A stretch of 64,000 nucleotides of DNA from Alnus glutinosa (taxonomy: Eukaryota; Streptophyta; Magnoliopsida; Fagales; Betulaceae), in contig NC_084891.1 in assembly GCF_958979055.1 (NCBI RefSeq), positions 7,431,001 to 7,495,000 on the forward strand, written 5' to 3'. How positions within the stretch are numbered: the stretch's first letter is position 1; every line of letters begins with the position of its first letter. The translations under genes and the position numbers were made by a program. A model generated the notes under the pieces. It was not told the origin of the DNA, searched no databases, and saw only the letters and a program-made list of their open reading frames with translations. This document shows, piece by piece, positions 1-10,591 of the stretch.

Positions 1-645
1 ATCGTCGATCGTTCGGCATAAGTTAGAATGTTTGGTCACTCGTAGAAACCTATCTCAAACCAAAAGTCCTAGCTAAACCTCAAGCTAATGGACTAAGCTA
101 CGAAAATGGATCTAAACAGTAGTTAAATAGGGAGATAAAAAACTAATAACACTAATGAAAACAAAGTTTGACTAAGAAAGTTACCTCCTTGAATAACAAT
201 GGACTAAGAGAGCTCATTCTCTCTCCAAATCACTCTCTCACTCTTACTATGGTTTTAAAACTAGAGAAAACCGAAATGGGGCTTAGGGGTTGTAAGGGTC
301 CTATTTATAGGCGTGAGAAGTTGAGGATAAGACTAAACCATCTGATTTTCAATTACTGCAAGCATCGAATGTTCAGGCTACAATTAGATCAACAATCTTA
401 GGGTTTTAATCAAACGTTTGGTTGTACTATCGAACACTTGGGTCTAGGGATACAAGCGAATGTTCGACATCCTACTAGAGCATTCGACATCGAGCGTATA
501 ATGTCATACTTGAACATTCGGAAGCACAAAAATTGCTAAAACGAAAATCTCACACTTTACCGATTGAGAACAAACCCTAGCATCTTTAAGTTATAATTAG
601 AGTGTACTTAACCCTAATTAAGGTTCGGGGTACTACTGTAACGCC
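1..645 (-). mobile_element. Gypsy-type LTR, 5' (U3/R) portion
   Basis: No gene is visible. Read on the minus strand the right edge has a TAGTACCCCGAACC-like start followed by TTAATTAGGG, resembling the start of the gypsy-type LTR whose outer edge is at 25521 (TGTAATGCCCAAG, then TTAATTAGG). A TATA-like CTATAAATAGG lies at about 300-311 on the minus strand, as expected for an LTR promoter. Between the edge and the TATA are reiterated words of the form CGAATGTTCG / GAACATTCGG (about 366, 468, 481, 512). The left end runs off the window. The assignment rests on resemblance to other LTRs here, so it is moderate. Confidence 0.4.
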
Positions 646-1010
646 CCATATTTTGAACTAGCAAAACTGTAAGTGGAAACCTCTAAGTTTCACGTGACAC
701 TACTACATCAGATATACAATCTCACAACGGAATATATATATATTTTTTCTTTTAAATATTAGGAATAAACCACATAGCACTACTGGGCTGACTGAATTAT
801 CTCATAATGATAAAGATAATTTAGAGTATGGTTTAATTATACATACCATGTACACACTAGGTGTACCAAATATATGTGCCACAAGCGGCACAAAATTCAC
901 ACATAATTAAACATTGTCAATAATATACTATAAAAACAAACACACAGAAACAAATATAAAGATAAGGCTTGCTCTCCCAGAGTCAAGCATTAAGCTCCCA
1001 GCAGACGATT
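646..1010 (-). mobile_element. Gypsy-type LTR, 3' (U5) end
   Basis: The reverse complement of this stretch matches the 3' part of the plus-strand LTR ending at 20770. Shared blocks in the same order are GTGCCGC.TGTGGCACATAT, GATAATTCAGTCAGC, ATATATTCCG, GTCACGTGAAA and a terminal GGGGYGTTACA. The terminal ACA is at 646, so the element reads leftward. No primer-binding site follows it; instead the start-like edge of another LTR abuts it. The right boundary near 1010 is approximate. Confidence 0.5.
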
Positions 1011-1146
1011 CATAAACCATTAAAACTAGTGAAATGATTTTCGCCTCTATTCTTGTATCATGGTCTGTGTAAAGATGATGTCATTGTCATGTTTACACAA
1101 ACAAACAAGTGAGTCCCCAAGTTCCTATAAATTGAAAATTAAAAGT

Positions 1147-1724
1147 TGATAAGCGTTGAATGTTTACATTCAAAGCCCCTTAATTCACATAAGTTAAACC
1201 TTAGTTTGTGTTGTAATATAATGTTTTGTTATGTTTTAGTGTTTTATCTTATTTTTAGGTCCTAATGGAAAACATAAGCAAAATCATTGAAGTTAGGCCT
1301 TAAATGCATTAAGGAAAGCTAGAGATTGATCACTGCCAAATTGTAGTCGATCAAGCGCCTAAAGTGGTCGATTGATCGTCCCTGTGATCGATTGCCAAAA
1401 GGTGGCGATTGATAGCCACCTTATCTTCTAGAAGCGTCAAATATCTGAACAAATGACGACATTTGTTTGTGCGGTGGAAATCTAACGTCGACACATTTTT
1501 TGGCTCGATCGCGTTTGATTTCTTCAGTTTGGTCTACACTTGATATTCTTTAGCTTCATTGATGTATTTTAGGCCTAATTTCAATGATTTTGCTTGTGTT
1601 TTCCATTAGGACCTAAAAATAAGATAAAACACTAAAAATAACAAAACATTATATTTACAATACAAACTAAGGTTTAACATATGTGAATTCAAGGGCTTTG
1701 AATGTAAACATTCAACGCTTATCA
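1147..1724. mobile_element. Small foldback (long-TIR) element
   Basis: About 165 bp at the left (1147-1310) is repeated in inverted orientation at the right (1555-1724). The element opens with TGATAAGCGTTGAATG and closes with CATTCAACGCTTATCA. Each tip carries a sub-terminal palindrome (GAATGTTTACATTC). The same tip sequence bounds the much larger element at 28092-30934, so both belong to one family. The unique centre (about 1320-1550) holds repeated words built on TCGATCGA/TCGATTG and no coding potential. I found no clear TSD. Confidence 0.65.
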
Positions 1725-1750
1725 GATCTTGATCTGCATTGCTTCAATTA

Positions 1751-1752
<2 letters not shown>

Positions 1753-1814
<62 letters not shown>
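1753..1814. repeat. (AT)n-(GA)n compound microsatellite
   Basis: An uninterrupted run of AT dinucleotides passes directly into a run of GA dinucleotides ending at 1814. It lies about 35 bp beyond the stop codon of the cysteine-rich protein gene on the minus strand. Confidence 0.95.
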
Positions 1815-1817
<3 letters not shown>

Positions 1818-1850
1818 TTAGAACTTCTTTACCATATCAAAAGTTGAAAC

Positions 1851-2312
1851 TTAAGGATTCTGTAGGTAAATGACATCTGAAGGGCTCGCGACATGCTTAT
1901 AGAAACACTTCAACAAACAACGCACCATATGGGTCATTTTCTCATGTAATGGTTCGCACTTGGTTTTGACACAATTAAAAATGATAGGAATCATAATTGG
2001 GTCTTCAGAAATCTTGATAAGTTTGAAGCAGTGAAAAAAAGCAGTAGCAGTACAAGGATCATATGTAGCGTCAGGGCGAGGCCATGTGGTTTTAAGATGT
2101 GAACAACGACAAATTCCAAGTGTAAGGCACAAGTGTATCTCTCCATGATTATCAAGTTCAAAGGAATGAGGAGACATGATGAGAGATGAAGATAGAGATA
2201 ATGAGGTAGGGGCAAGGTTATTAGCTTGCACACCAAGAAGAATAAGTATAAGCAGTTCCATAATCCCCAACATAAGTTTTCTAATACATTTTGTAGCCAT
2301 TGATTTTCTCAA
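1851..2312 (-). CDS. Small secreted cysteine-rich protein, unknown family
   Basis: An uninterrupted 153-residue reading frame. Residues about 10-30 form a hydrophobic signal-peptide core (LMLGIMELLILILLGVQA), so the product is probably secreted. The mature part has nine cysteines, including a CRC motif and two C-x3-C pairs towards the end (CVKTKC-type and CLLKC). This layout resembles plant thionin-like or other small Cys-rich secreted proteins, but I do not recognise a named family. Two in-frame Met codons lie close together (residues 1 and 5) and either could start translation. A (TA)n TATA-like run lies about 50-70 bp upstream of the start (around 2363-2382). It may be a real small gene; without expression evidence a chance frame cannot be excluded. 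Confidence 0.5.
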   Translation of the reverse strand: MRKSMATKCIRKLMLGIMELLILILLGVQANNLAPTSLSLSSSLIMSPHSFELDNHGEIHLCLTLGICRCSHLKTTWPRPDATYDPCTATAFFHCFKLIKISEDPIMIPIIFNCVKTKCEPLHEKMTHMVRCLLKCFYKHVASPSDVIYLQNP

Positions 2313-2983
2313 GCTTTAAAAACTTCTTTATTGTAAGTTTAATTCAAAATGATAATTACATTATATATATATATATATATATGCAATTAAGTGACTTTTG
2401 GTTAGAGAAAAAGTTTTAATAGTTATGAATTGACTTATTTGTAAAGTACTTTTATTGAAAAAAGTGTTAGTTAATAGTTCTTATATTTACTAGTATGGCC
2501 AGTCTAGAGTAAAGTGACTATTGGTTATATCAAAAGGTTCAAAGCAATATTTGTGTTAATATGTGAGTTTTAGCCAAACGAAAGTATACTTGTATGAATT
2601 CAATTACTTTCAATATACAAGTGAAGAGGGATGATTAAAGAATTATGATATATTATGTCAAAGAACACATTCAAAAGGTTTGGAAATGTTAGCTTGAGAA
2701 GCATGTGAAGCACGTCATACAAGAATATATCAAATTTGAATAATCTAGAAAGGTACTTTATATTAAAGATACTACTCAAAAGCCTATATTTATTGAAAAT
2801 AAAAACTATAGAAGACTATGGAGTTTTGCAAACCAGAAAGAGACATTGAAACAAATAGAATAAATCAACATGGACGAAGTAAGATACTTGACATACGTTG
2901 GATTGGGAAAAATGTATTAGTCCAGTGCTCATGCAACATAAACATTTTGTTTTGGAAAACAGCATTAAAAAAGTTTTATTTAA
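2313..2983. other. Intergenic, no gene seen
   Basis: AT-rich DNA holding the presumed promoter of the minus-strand cysteine-rich gene at its left side. A 69-codon frame at 2818-3027 has no recognisable feature and runs into the MITE, so I do not call it a gene. Confidence 0.6.
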
Positions 2984-4138
2984 GAGAAAAATATAAAAAA
3001 GCCATTAGAACTAATAACCGATTTTAAAATAGCCCCCCTGAATTTTCAAGTGCCCTATTGTGACCCATGAGACTACTAAGGTGTACGTGCCAAAAAGACC
3101 ACTTGTTTTTTCTTTGATAATACCCTTCTTATCTTAAAAACTAAAATAAAAAATTAATTAATGTTTTTTTTTTTTTAAAAAAAAAAAAATCTGAAAAGTT
3201 AAAGAAATAAAAAAAACTTTGAAAAATTAAAATTTCTTAATTAAAAAAAAAAAGAAAAAAGAAAAGAAGGGGGGGGGGGGGGGGGTGACTATTACCTATG
3301 GCCACCCCTAACCAATGGGGGTCGCCATGTGCCACCTTAGAGGTGACCGATCGTGGCACGCGGCCACCCCTAAAGGGATCTAGGGGTGGCCGGTAGGCCA
3401 TCCCAAGGGAATCTAGGGGTGGCCTGAACGCCACCCCACCTTTGGGGGTGGCCTACAAGCCACCCCAACACCATGGAGGTGGCCTTTAGGCCACACCTAG
3501 ATCCCTTTGGGGGTGACCGCATGTCACCCCTGGCAATGTCTTGGGGGTGGCGCGTGGTACCTCTATTGACAGTGGGTGGCCAAGCCATCCCCTAAGGGGT
3601 GGCTGCGTTGGGCAGCCACCTCTTTTGTTTTTTCAATTTTTTTTAAATTATTAATTATTTGTTTAGTTTTTTATATTTTTATTTAATATATTTATAGTTT
3701 TTTTTTTATTAAGAATGCCACATGTTGTCATCTTATTGGCGTTGACGTGGCAACTAACAGAATTTGTCAAATTTTTAAATGGATTTGACTTTAGGGAGCG
3801 ATTTATAAATTAGGCTAACCACAGGGATTTCTGAATTAACTTTAATACCACATGGAGCGATTTTTAAATTAGGTCAACCATAGGGGCTGATTTTGAATTT
3901 TTTCCTTATTTGAATACTGCAGGGAGCGATTTGTAATTTAAGCCAATTACATGAACTGATTTTGCATTGATCCGAAAAAAAAAGTTTCCCCCCCCCCACA
4001 TTTATTTTTTTTTTTTAAAAAAACAAATGTTTTGGCACACCTTGGTAGTTTGATGGGTCACTTTAGCACACTTAAAAATTTAGGGGACTATTTTAAAATC
4101 GGTTGTTGGTTGAGGGATATATATATATATATATTCCC
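2984..4138. mobile_element. Mutator-type MITE with 9-bp TSD
   Basis: The element is flanked by the perfect 9-bp direct repeat TTTATTTAA (2975-2983 and 4139-4147), the length expected for Mutator-like transposition. Its tips are inverted (GAGAAAAATATA... and ...TATATATATATTCCC). The arms, about 110 bp each, contain the inverted phrases CCGATTTTAAAATAG near the left and CTATTTTAAAATCGG near the right. The centre is GC-rich (see 3270-3625). A second inserted repeat with the phrase GGGAGCGATTT, repeated three times, occupies about 3780-3970. No transposase is present, so it is non-autonomous. Confidence 0.8.
3270..3625. repeat. GC-rich GGTGGCC/GGCCACC repeat core of the MITE
   Basis: A run of C/G homopolymer is followed by about a dozen degenerate copies of GGGGTGGCC and its complement GGCCACCCC, alternating every 20-40 bp. 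This can fold into many short hairpins. The open frames here on the minus strand are products of this repeat, not genes. Related cores sit in the elements at 26135-26771 and 48929-49861. Confidence 0.8.
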
Positions 4139-4362
4139 TTTATTTAAATGGAGAGATGTTATAAAATAGTAACTTTTCATCGAGTGTGATAAATAATAAG
4201 TTAAGTGGTATGGCTTGTTCTTTCTTAGTTAGGAAAGGGAATGTTTTCCCTTAGTCTAGGTTTCATAAGCTTCCAAATGAGTAATTCTTATAAGATTTCG
4301 TCTACACTCGAAAGGTTCAATTGTTGTTTGTGTGAGTATTGCCTTCTAAAAAGTTTTATTTA

Positions 4363-4516
4363 GGAAAAAATATACTATAGCTCCCAAAACTATCACCCAT
4401 TTTGTACATACACCTTCAAACTTTAAAAAGTGACATTGGAGCCTTCCATACTACCACCTCGTGTCAAATTAGACACTTTTGTATTTTTATTCCCAAAATA
4501 CCTTTAAAGTTATATC

Positions 4517-4551
<35 letters not shown>

Positions 4552-4723
4552 ATTGTTTTAATTTTATTTTTTACCAAAATCATGAGTATTTTGGGGAGAA
4601 AAATACAAAAGTGTGTAATTTGACACACAATGGTTGTACGTGGCGACTCAGTGTCACTTTTTAAAGTTAGGGACGTAATTGCAAAATGGGTAATAGTTTG
4701 GGGGGTTAAAGTATATTTTACCC
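4363..4723. mobile_element. Mutator-type MITE with 9-bp TSD
   Basis: Flanked by the perfect 9-bp duplication TTTTATTTA (4354-4362 and 4724-4732). Inverted arms read GGAAAAAATATACTATAGC at the left and GTATATTTTACCC at the right, followed inward by complementary phrases around CAAAATGGGTAATAGTTT / AAACTATCACCCATTTTG. The centre is T-rich with no coding capacity. Confidence 0.8.
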
Positions 4724-4732
4724 TTTTATTTA

Positions 4733-5973
4733 AATTGTGAATTTTTTAAGAATAGTAGTGTAATAACCAAAAAAAAAAAAAACCCATAATTTTAAAATAA
4801 TAAAAAAATAAAATGCAATTTGCAATATTGGTAGTTAACATGTATTAAAATCTTATTTTACAAAATATACTTGCCTTAAAATTATAAGTATCACTTGTGA
4901 TGCACGACCACGCAGGAGGACATTTTGACCTGGCTAAAATATATGGCAACCGGGATAGGTGTCACCATTTTAAGGGGGTGACGTGGATGGCTATAAAAAA
5001 ATTGATAAAATTTGAAAGAAAGTACCAAATAGGTACTTCGATTAACGACATGTATCACCTATGATAGTTTTTGAAACCGAGGCACTCGTTTGATTATAAA
5101 CCTTACCATAGGTACCAATAAGGTACTTAACTCTTTAATTAATAAGAATAATTGACATGGAAAGTTGCCGTAGTTCTTCCCAAACTAATTAACTTGTAAT
5201 TAATTGAAAAAATACCATTTAATAGCTATCAAAGTGAATAGAATAGCAGAAAACAAAAAAAAATGACCTGAGCTATAATTAATTAATACCTCATTATAAA
5301 ATCTCTTAACAATTACAACCCAAAATCCATAAAAGATAACAACAACTTATCACAAAATACAATACTAAGATCCATGAATACCGAAATAAAATCAAACTTT
5401 CTACGGCTCACGCTCCACATCCAAGCGTGATGAAAGACTCTAAGCTCCAAATCGATCTAGAACTTGCTAAACTGCAAAACATCAAGGTGTTTCATAGGTG
5501 GAAATCGTAGCAACTACATAAGTTCACGACTTAGTAAACATTAAATGAAAGTAAACCATGAAATAAGCCATTGATAGACTCAAAATGACTTTTCATAATA
5601 CCATATCGTTTTTGAAAGTTTTCCGTAAGTGTTTGAGGAATATCTGATTGAGATTGTAAGTTATAAAACAATGCATGGTTTCAAAACAATTTCACTTTTG
5701 ATATTTTAAACATTTGAGTTTAAACTTAGTGGTAATTACCTATTCCCCCCATAAACTACCAGCCTTTGTCAATATGCCCCCATGAACTGACACTCTCACC
5801 ACCTGACAGCATCGAACTACCATTTACTTACCAAAACTACCCGTAGATAGGGAATCTTGTTAAATCAGATAGAATATTCTATTTTTAGACATTATATTTC
5901 GTTTAAAGACAGAAATACCCTAAAAAAAATAATTTAATAAAAAATATTAAACCTAAAAACAAAAATATATGAA
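4733..5973. other. Intergenic with decayed MITE arms
   Basis: No gene seen. About 4900-5135 contains phrases of another MITE family (AGGTACTT... TACCAATAAGGTACTTAA). About 5735-5870 looks like one arm of a TIR element (CCCCCCATAAACTACCAGCC...) whose partner arm is not found. The rest is plain AT-rich DNA. Confidence 0.5.
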
Positions 5974-7043
5974 AAGTGTGTGTGTTTGTGTGCAACAAAA
6001 TATCTTAAATGCGGAATTTAAATAAGATAAGATACTTGTTACGAAGTGAAAACTCTGTGAAGAGAAAAAACCACTCCGAGGCAACCAAACCCAAGAAATC
6101 CACTATCAGAAGACAAAGCTAGTACATAGACAGTAACACTCACATACCTGATGCAACGATCATATCTAGCACTCTGACACGTAACCCAACGTGAACGCCT
6201 CCCAACCAAGTCTCCTACTTGAAGGGGTCTTCTATGGATTCCTTTACCTTAGGGCTGACTCCTAAGATAGACTTCACATGAACTGTTGAGCACACACCGG
6301 CAACGGTTTTAGAGCTAGCGGACCTTCAATTCTCCCTAAATACCCTCTCAAAGCTAAGAGATTTTATTGTCGAATTCTGTACAATTTACAAGCCTAAAGC
6401 CCCCTATTTATAGACTTAACGAAACTCTAAATTTGCTGAAAAACGGACTCTGACTGTTGAGCGTCCGGACGGAAGTTAGCCACATCCGGATGGTTTTCTG
6501 CGATATCCTTTCAGAAACATCGCAATTCTATCCTTATTAGATCTACGTTCGGACGACTTGACCAAGCGTTCGGACGGTCTTCGCTATAACTCCTTGTAGC
6601 GTTCGAACGGAACACTGGAATATTCTGAAATGCTGGATAGCGTCCAGACGTGTTGCCACGTCATCTGGACGGCTTGCAGAGACTCCCTAACAGTGTCAAC
6701 TTCTGAAATCCAACTCCTTGTTGAATATTGATTGACCTAGTGTCCGAACGGTGTTGCTCTGACGTCCGGACGTCTTCATCGTTATCTGTAGGACACTGCG
6801 GGGCGTCCAGACGCCTTCAAAGGCTCGTCTGAATGGTTGCACAGAAACCAGTCGATTTGCCTTTGGAATTCGCAATGACTCTTCATGGATATCTTCTAGA
6901 AGCTTGTGGTCAGTCACATGCTTTGATTTGAATATTGTCTGAATACATGAAGATTCTGAATAGAACTGATAATCCTGTTAAAAAGCAACCATTACATAAA
7001 AAGTTTTTGTCAACCAGAATGTTGCCATTATAAAATACTAACA
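5974..7043 (-). repeat. 3' LTR of the pol-less copia element
   Basis: Matches 10592-11695 throughout, beginning at the shared GTGTGTGTGTTTGTGTGCAAC and ending at ...CTAACA. It has more substitutions at CpG sites than its partner; for example several CGTCCGGACG words appear as CGTCCAGACG, CATCCGGATG or CGTTCGAACG. At least nine such words lie between 6460 and 6840. The outer tip (about 30 bp present in the partner) is replaced by unrelated sequence. Confidence 0.85.
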
Positions 7044-7057
7044 AACTCCCCCTTTGG
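7044..7057 (-). other. Polypurine tract of the copia element
   Basis: On the minus strand this reads CCAAAGGGGGAGTT immediately before the 3' LTR start TGTTAGTAT, the expected place and composition for the plus-strand priming site of reverse transcription. Confidence 0.75.
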
Positions 7058-9404
7058 CTATTTAGGGAAAAAAAAAACACTTGACCGGTTTGGAAATACA
7101 TTCCCGGTCCAAAACAAAAAATACTCCCCATTTTTGTCTCAAAAGGACAAAGGGTAAACAGAGTATAAGAGAAAACCACAATTACTAAAATTCAAAACAA
7201 CAAAAATAATAGTAAAGTGTCTCATCAAAAGCTCAAATTGACAAGAGAAAACCAAAACCTCAAGATATCATATTTCCTAAATTTGAGTCACTTCGGCTTC
7301 TTGCTCCTGAAGCCGGGAAACCATAGACTGAAAATTTTCAGTCACTTGAGTCTTCTAGCTTGAAATTGATCATTCACAGAAGGAAATCCTCTAGACAAAT
7401 GGTCTGGAAGATGATAAAAAGATTCACCACTGAATCTTTAGTTGGTGCAGATCTTAGAGGAAAATGTTACGGAAGACTCTGTATGAGTAGGGGGAATGAG
7501 CTCATCTAAAATTTGAGATCTCTGGAACATATGATTTCAACACTGGTCTGTTTTCTAAAGAGCCATATGTCTGACACTATGCTGGAAGCCACAGGACAAC
7601 ATATTCCTGAAAATATTTATATTGAAATCTATCCAAAAATAACACCACAAAGAAATATTAGATCCTGCTAGTTTCAAAAAGAATGTGGTATTATGATGGC
7701 TATCAATTGGATGCATAAAGAAATATAAAAGTAGATATAGTAATCCAAAAGTCACACATTAGTAATATCCATCCAGCATAAAGACAAAAAAAGATATTCA
7801 TGCACAATCTCTCAAATCATAATCAATTAAAGGTTTCAATATTCTAAAAAGAACCAAAGCTTAAAAGAATTAGGAAAGTCAAAGGAAATACCTAGGAATG
7901 AGAAAAGATGTGCAGAGAATGCCAAAATCTCGGGATCAGTTCGAGAGAAAACACACACAACACAACACAACACAACACAACATGATAGAACATGCAAAAA
8001 GTAGTGTGTGTGTGTTTGGCAGAGAAAGTAAAAAGCTTGCGTTCAGACGTGGTACATACTTGTCCGGATAGCATGCTGTCAGATAAGAGATCGACAGAGC
8101 CGAGCACGTCCGGACGCAAGAACATGTTCATCCGGACGCTTCACACTAGAAGCTGAAAAACATAGGGAAATATGAAGAAAAAAATTTCTTAACGTTAGTT
8201 TCAGAACACACATGTATAAATAATTGATAAAATAGTCAAATAGCATTTCAAAAATATACCAAGATATAATTGAGAGTTAAGAGCATAAAAATTTCCCTGC
8301 AGATAGAAATTTTTCAATAGTAAACTTAACTCATGCAATGCGTGTGTGTGTGTATAAAAGCTTTCTCAATAAGGTATGAAGTTTACTGATATGACTTAAA
8401 GCAACCGGATTTTCTAAATAAGAGAGAAAATCAATGTTAGATCAGTCAAACGTCAAACCTTATTTTACTAGGGCTTAGCCACCCTCATCTGATACATTCC
8501 CCTTAAGTTGTAGCACTTTTCTTTTACTTCGTCCTTTAGTGACCGTCTATTTCCACAATGATTTGGTCATTGACTGTTTCTATAGGGACAAGTTTAAGAA
8601 TAGATTTATAGCACAAAAGTAGTGGATCTTTTTATTTATCCTTTTTTTTTTTTTTTTTTTTCAATTTTGAATGTTTTTTTATCACTTGGTGCTGCAACCT
8701 AGAAAGAATGCCAGAATTTATGAGTTCTAGGTTCAACTAGTGAGTTGGTTAACTTGACCATCTTGGCAAAAAAAATCTCTCTCATTAGAATTTTCAGAAG
8801 CTAAAAGTCAGAGAAAAAATGTACCTTAGGGGAGCTTTGGATAGTGCACAATTTTTCATCGCATGAGAAAAACAACTATCTAGTATTAAGATGCACAGGA
8901 AAACTTAGCAGATATCAGACATAAAATCCCAATCATATATAAGCATACTTAATTAATGTACAATGAACTGAGATATCAGACAAAAACACATATAATATCT
9001 GAAAAGCAACTCTTAAAAAAATAAAAATTCTGAATCTTCTCCCTCATTTTTTTTTTTTTGAAAATAATAAAATAGAAAAACAACAAGGACATGCTTATGG
9101 AAAAGGAAATAACATCTAGTCCCAGCATGTAAGGTAAAATCAAACCTGTCCTCAAGGAGAGAGGTTTAGAAATATCAAGACAGAAAAGCAGCCGCCCGAC
9201 ATGCTTTAACTGTTATCCTTAAAAATATATGCAGAAGTTTCTCAAGACAACAAGAGAAAATATGGGGATAGAATAAATGGTTCCTAAAATAGAATGAAAG
9301 GCACGAATAGGATATGACATGATAAATTATGCAATGCAAAACATACCTGACATGCACTAGGATTTAGGAACCAAAATCTTAGGCATGGTAAGACTTCACC
9401 TCTA
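7058..9404 (-). other. Internal non-coding part of the copia element
   Basis: AT-rich sequence between gag and the polypurine tract, where pol would normally lie. Short open frames have no recognisable retroviral motif. At 8036-8140 there are three more words of the CCGGACG/TCCGGA type found in the LTRs, just beside a (GTGT)n run. The pol region therefore appears replaced by unrelated DNA rather than merely mutated. Confidence 0.55.
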
Positions 9405-10534
9405 CTATGTGAGTCCACTCCCCCTCAAGGGGTGAATGGTCTCATCATTCCTGACCCATACCTGCTTGATCCGTGGTGGTGGTTTGTAGGTCTTGTTCAT
9501 GTTGTCCATTCTTCTTAGCATACATTGCATTAGGCTTAACAACCCTTCATAGCCATGGTTGCTAATGGGCTTTTGTGGCTTTTTCTTGTAGTGCCTTGAT
9601 TTGTTATTCTTTGATTTGCCACTCTGATTGGCAGGAACAAACTTTAGCTGTCGCTGCTTATGCCGTGGAGCCTGGAATGTAGTCGGAGGTAGAGTACTTG
9701 GTGTAGCTTTTGTTGGCAGCTCCTTCTGAACCTTTGACTTCTGAGCCTGAAGATATGGACATTTGGGTCGGATGTGACCGGTGATGCCGTAGTGATGACA
9801 GGTGGGCATGCTTCTTTTGTTGGAATGCTGCTTGACTTTCTCTGCAGAAATATGGTTAGCATTCTTACAAACAATATTGCCTTACCTTTTATGTCTCCTA
9901 TGCGGATGGACATATTTTGATGAGGAAGAATCTTCAACTCCACTTTTCCTCAGAGCATCCTGCTTAATCCAAGGCCTGTGAGATTTCAACAAATAACAAT
10001 TTGGCTTAATATGACCAATCTTCCCACAATTATGACACTTAGGAATAAACTTACCTTATATTCCTGATTACTTGGAGTTAGGCATCACATGATTAGTTAA
10101 GCATGAATTATCTAAACAAGCTGTATCTTCTATCACAGGCTTAATATCAATAGAATCTAATTCAGAATCAGAAGTATGTGAAGTAGTACTTAAATCATTA
10201 CAATTAAATCAGGCTTGTTAGAAATATCTGTATGAATACAAAGCATGCTTTTTAAATTATTACTAGAGAATTTTTCCAAGAGATCCTATGATTCTTTTAA
10301 TTTATTCTCTAGTGCATCAACAATATCAAAAAGCATGGTATTTTCAGATTTCAAAGAGTCAATCAAAACATGTGATTCAGGTAATTGTAAAAACAAAGAC
10401 TCTTTTTCTTGCTTAATCTTCTTGAGTTCTTTATTGGATTTCTTAAAGAGTTTACCTATCAAAAGGGTATCTTTAGAGAAATCATAAAAATCATCTTCAG
10501 AGAACTCAGAAAGATTTATGTTAGAAGAAGTCAT
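9405..10534 (-). pseudogene. Copia gag remnant with two zinc knuckles
   Basis: Reading leftward, the first piece (10534-10286) starts with MTSSNINLSEFSEDD and has a charged helical stretch (KSNKELKKIKQEKESL). After frame breaks a CCHC zinc knuckle follows (CHNCGKIGHIKPNC, about 10045-10000), then a second one whose second cysteine has become tyrosine (CHHYGITGHIRPKC, about 9800-9760). The end contains the phrase WVRNDETIHPLRGSGLT, common in plant copia gag proteins. At least two frame breaks and stops separate the pieces. Gag would have packaged element RNA; this copy cannot make the full protein. Confidence 0.8.
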
Positions 10535-10577
10535 AGATCACACTATAAAAAAAAATTCTAAAACACAAGTGTAACCT

Positions 10578-10589
10578 GCTCTGATACCA
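10578..10589 (-). other. Primer-binding site (tRNA-iMet) of the copia element
   Basis: The plus strand reads GCTCTGATACCA, i.e. TGGTATCAGAGC on the minus strand, complementary to the 3' end of initiator tRNA-Met. It is separated by two bases from the LTR edge at 10592. Confidence 0.9.
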
Positions 10590-10591
10590 AT

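Noticed and set aside
3237..3588. Pro-rich minus-strand frames
   Set aside because: Produced by the GC-rich GGTGGCC repeat of a MITE. The same holds for frames at 26412-26603 and 49109-49643.
5940..5974. TSD of the copia element
   Set aside because: The outer tip of the left LTR is missing, so no duplication can be matched to CTATC at 11696.
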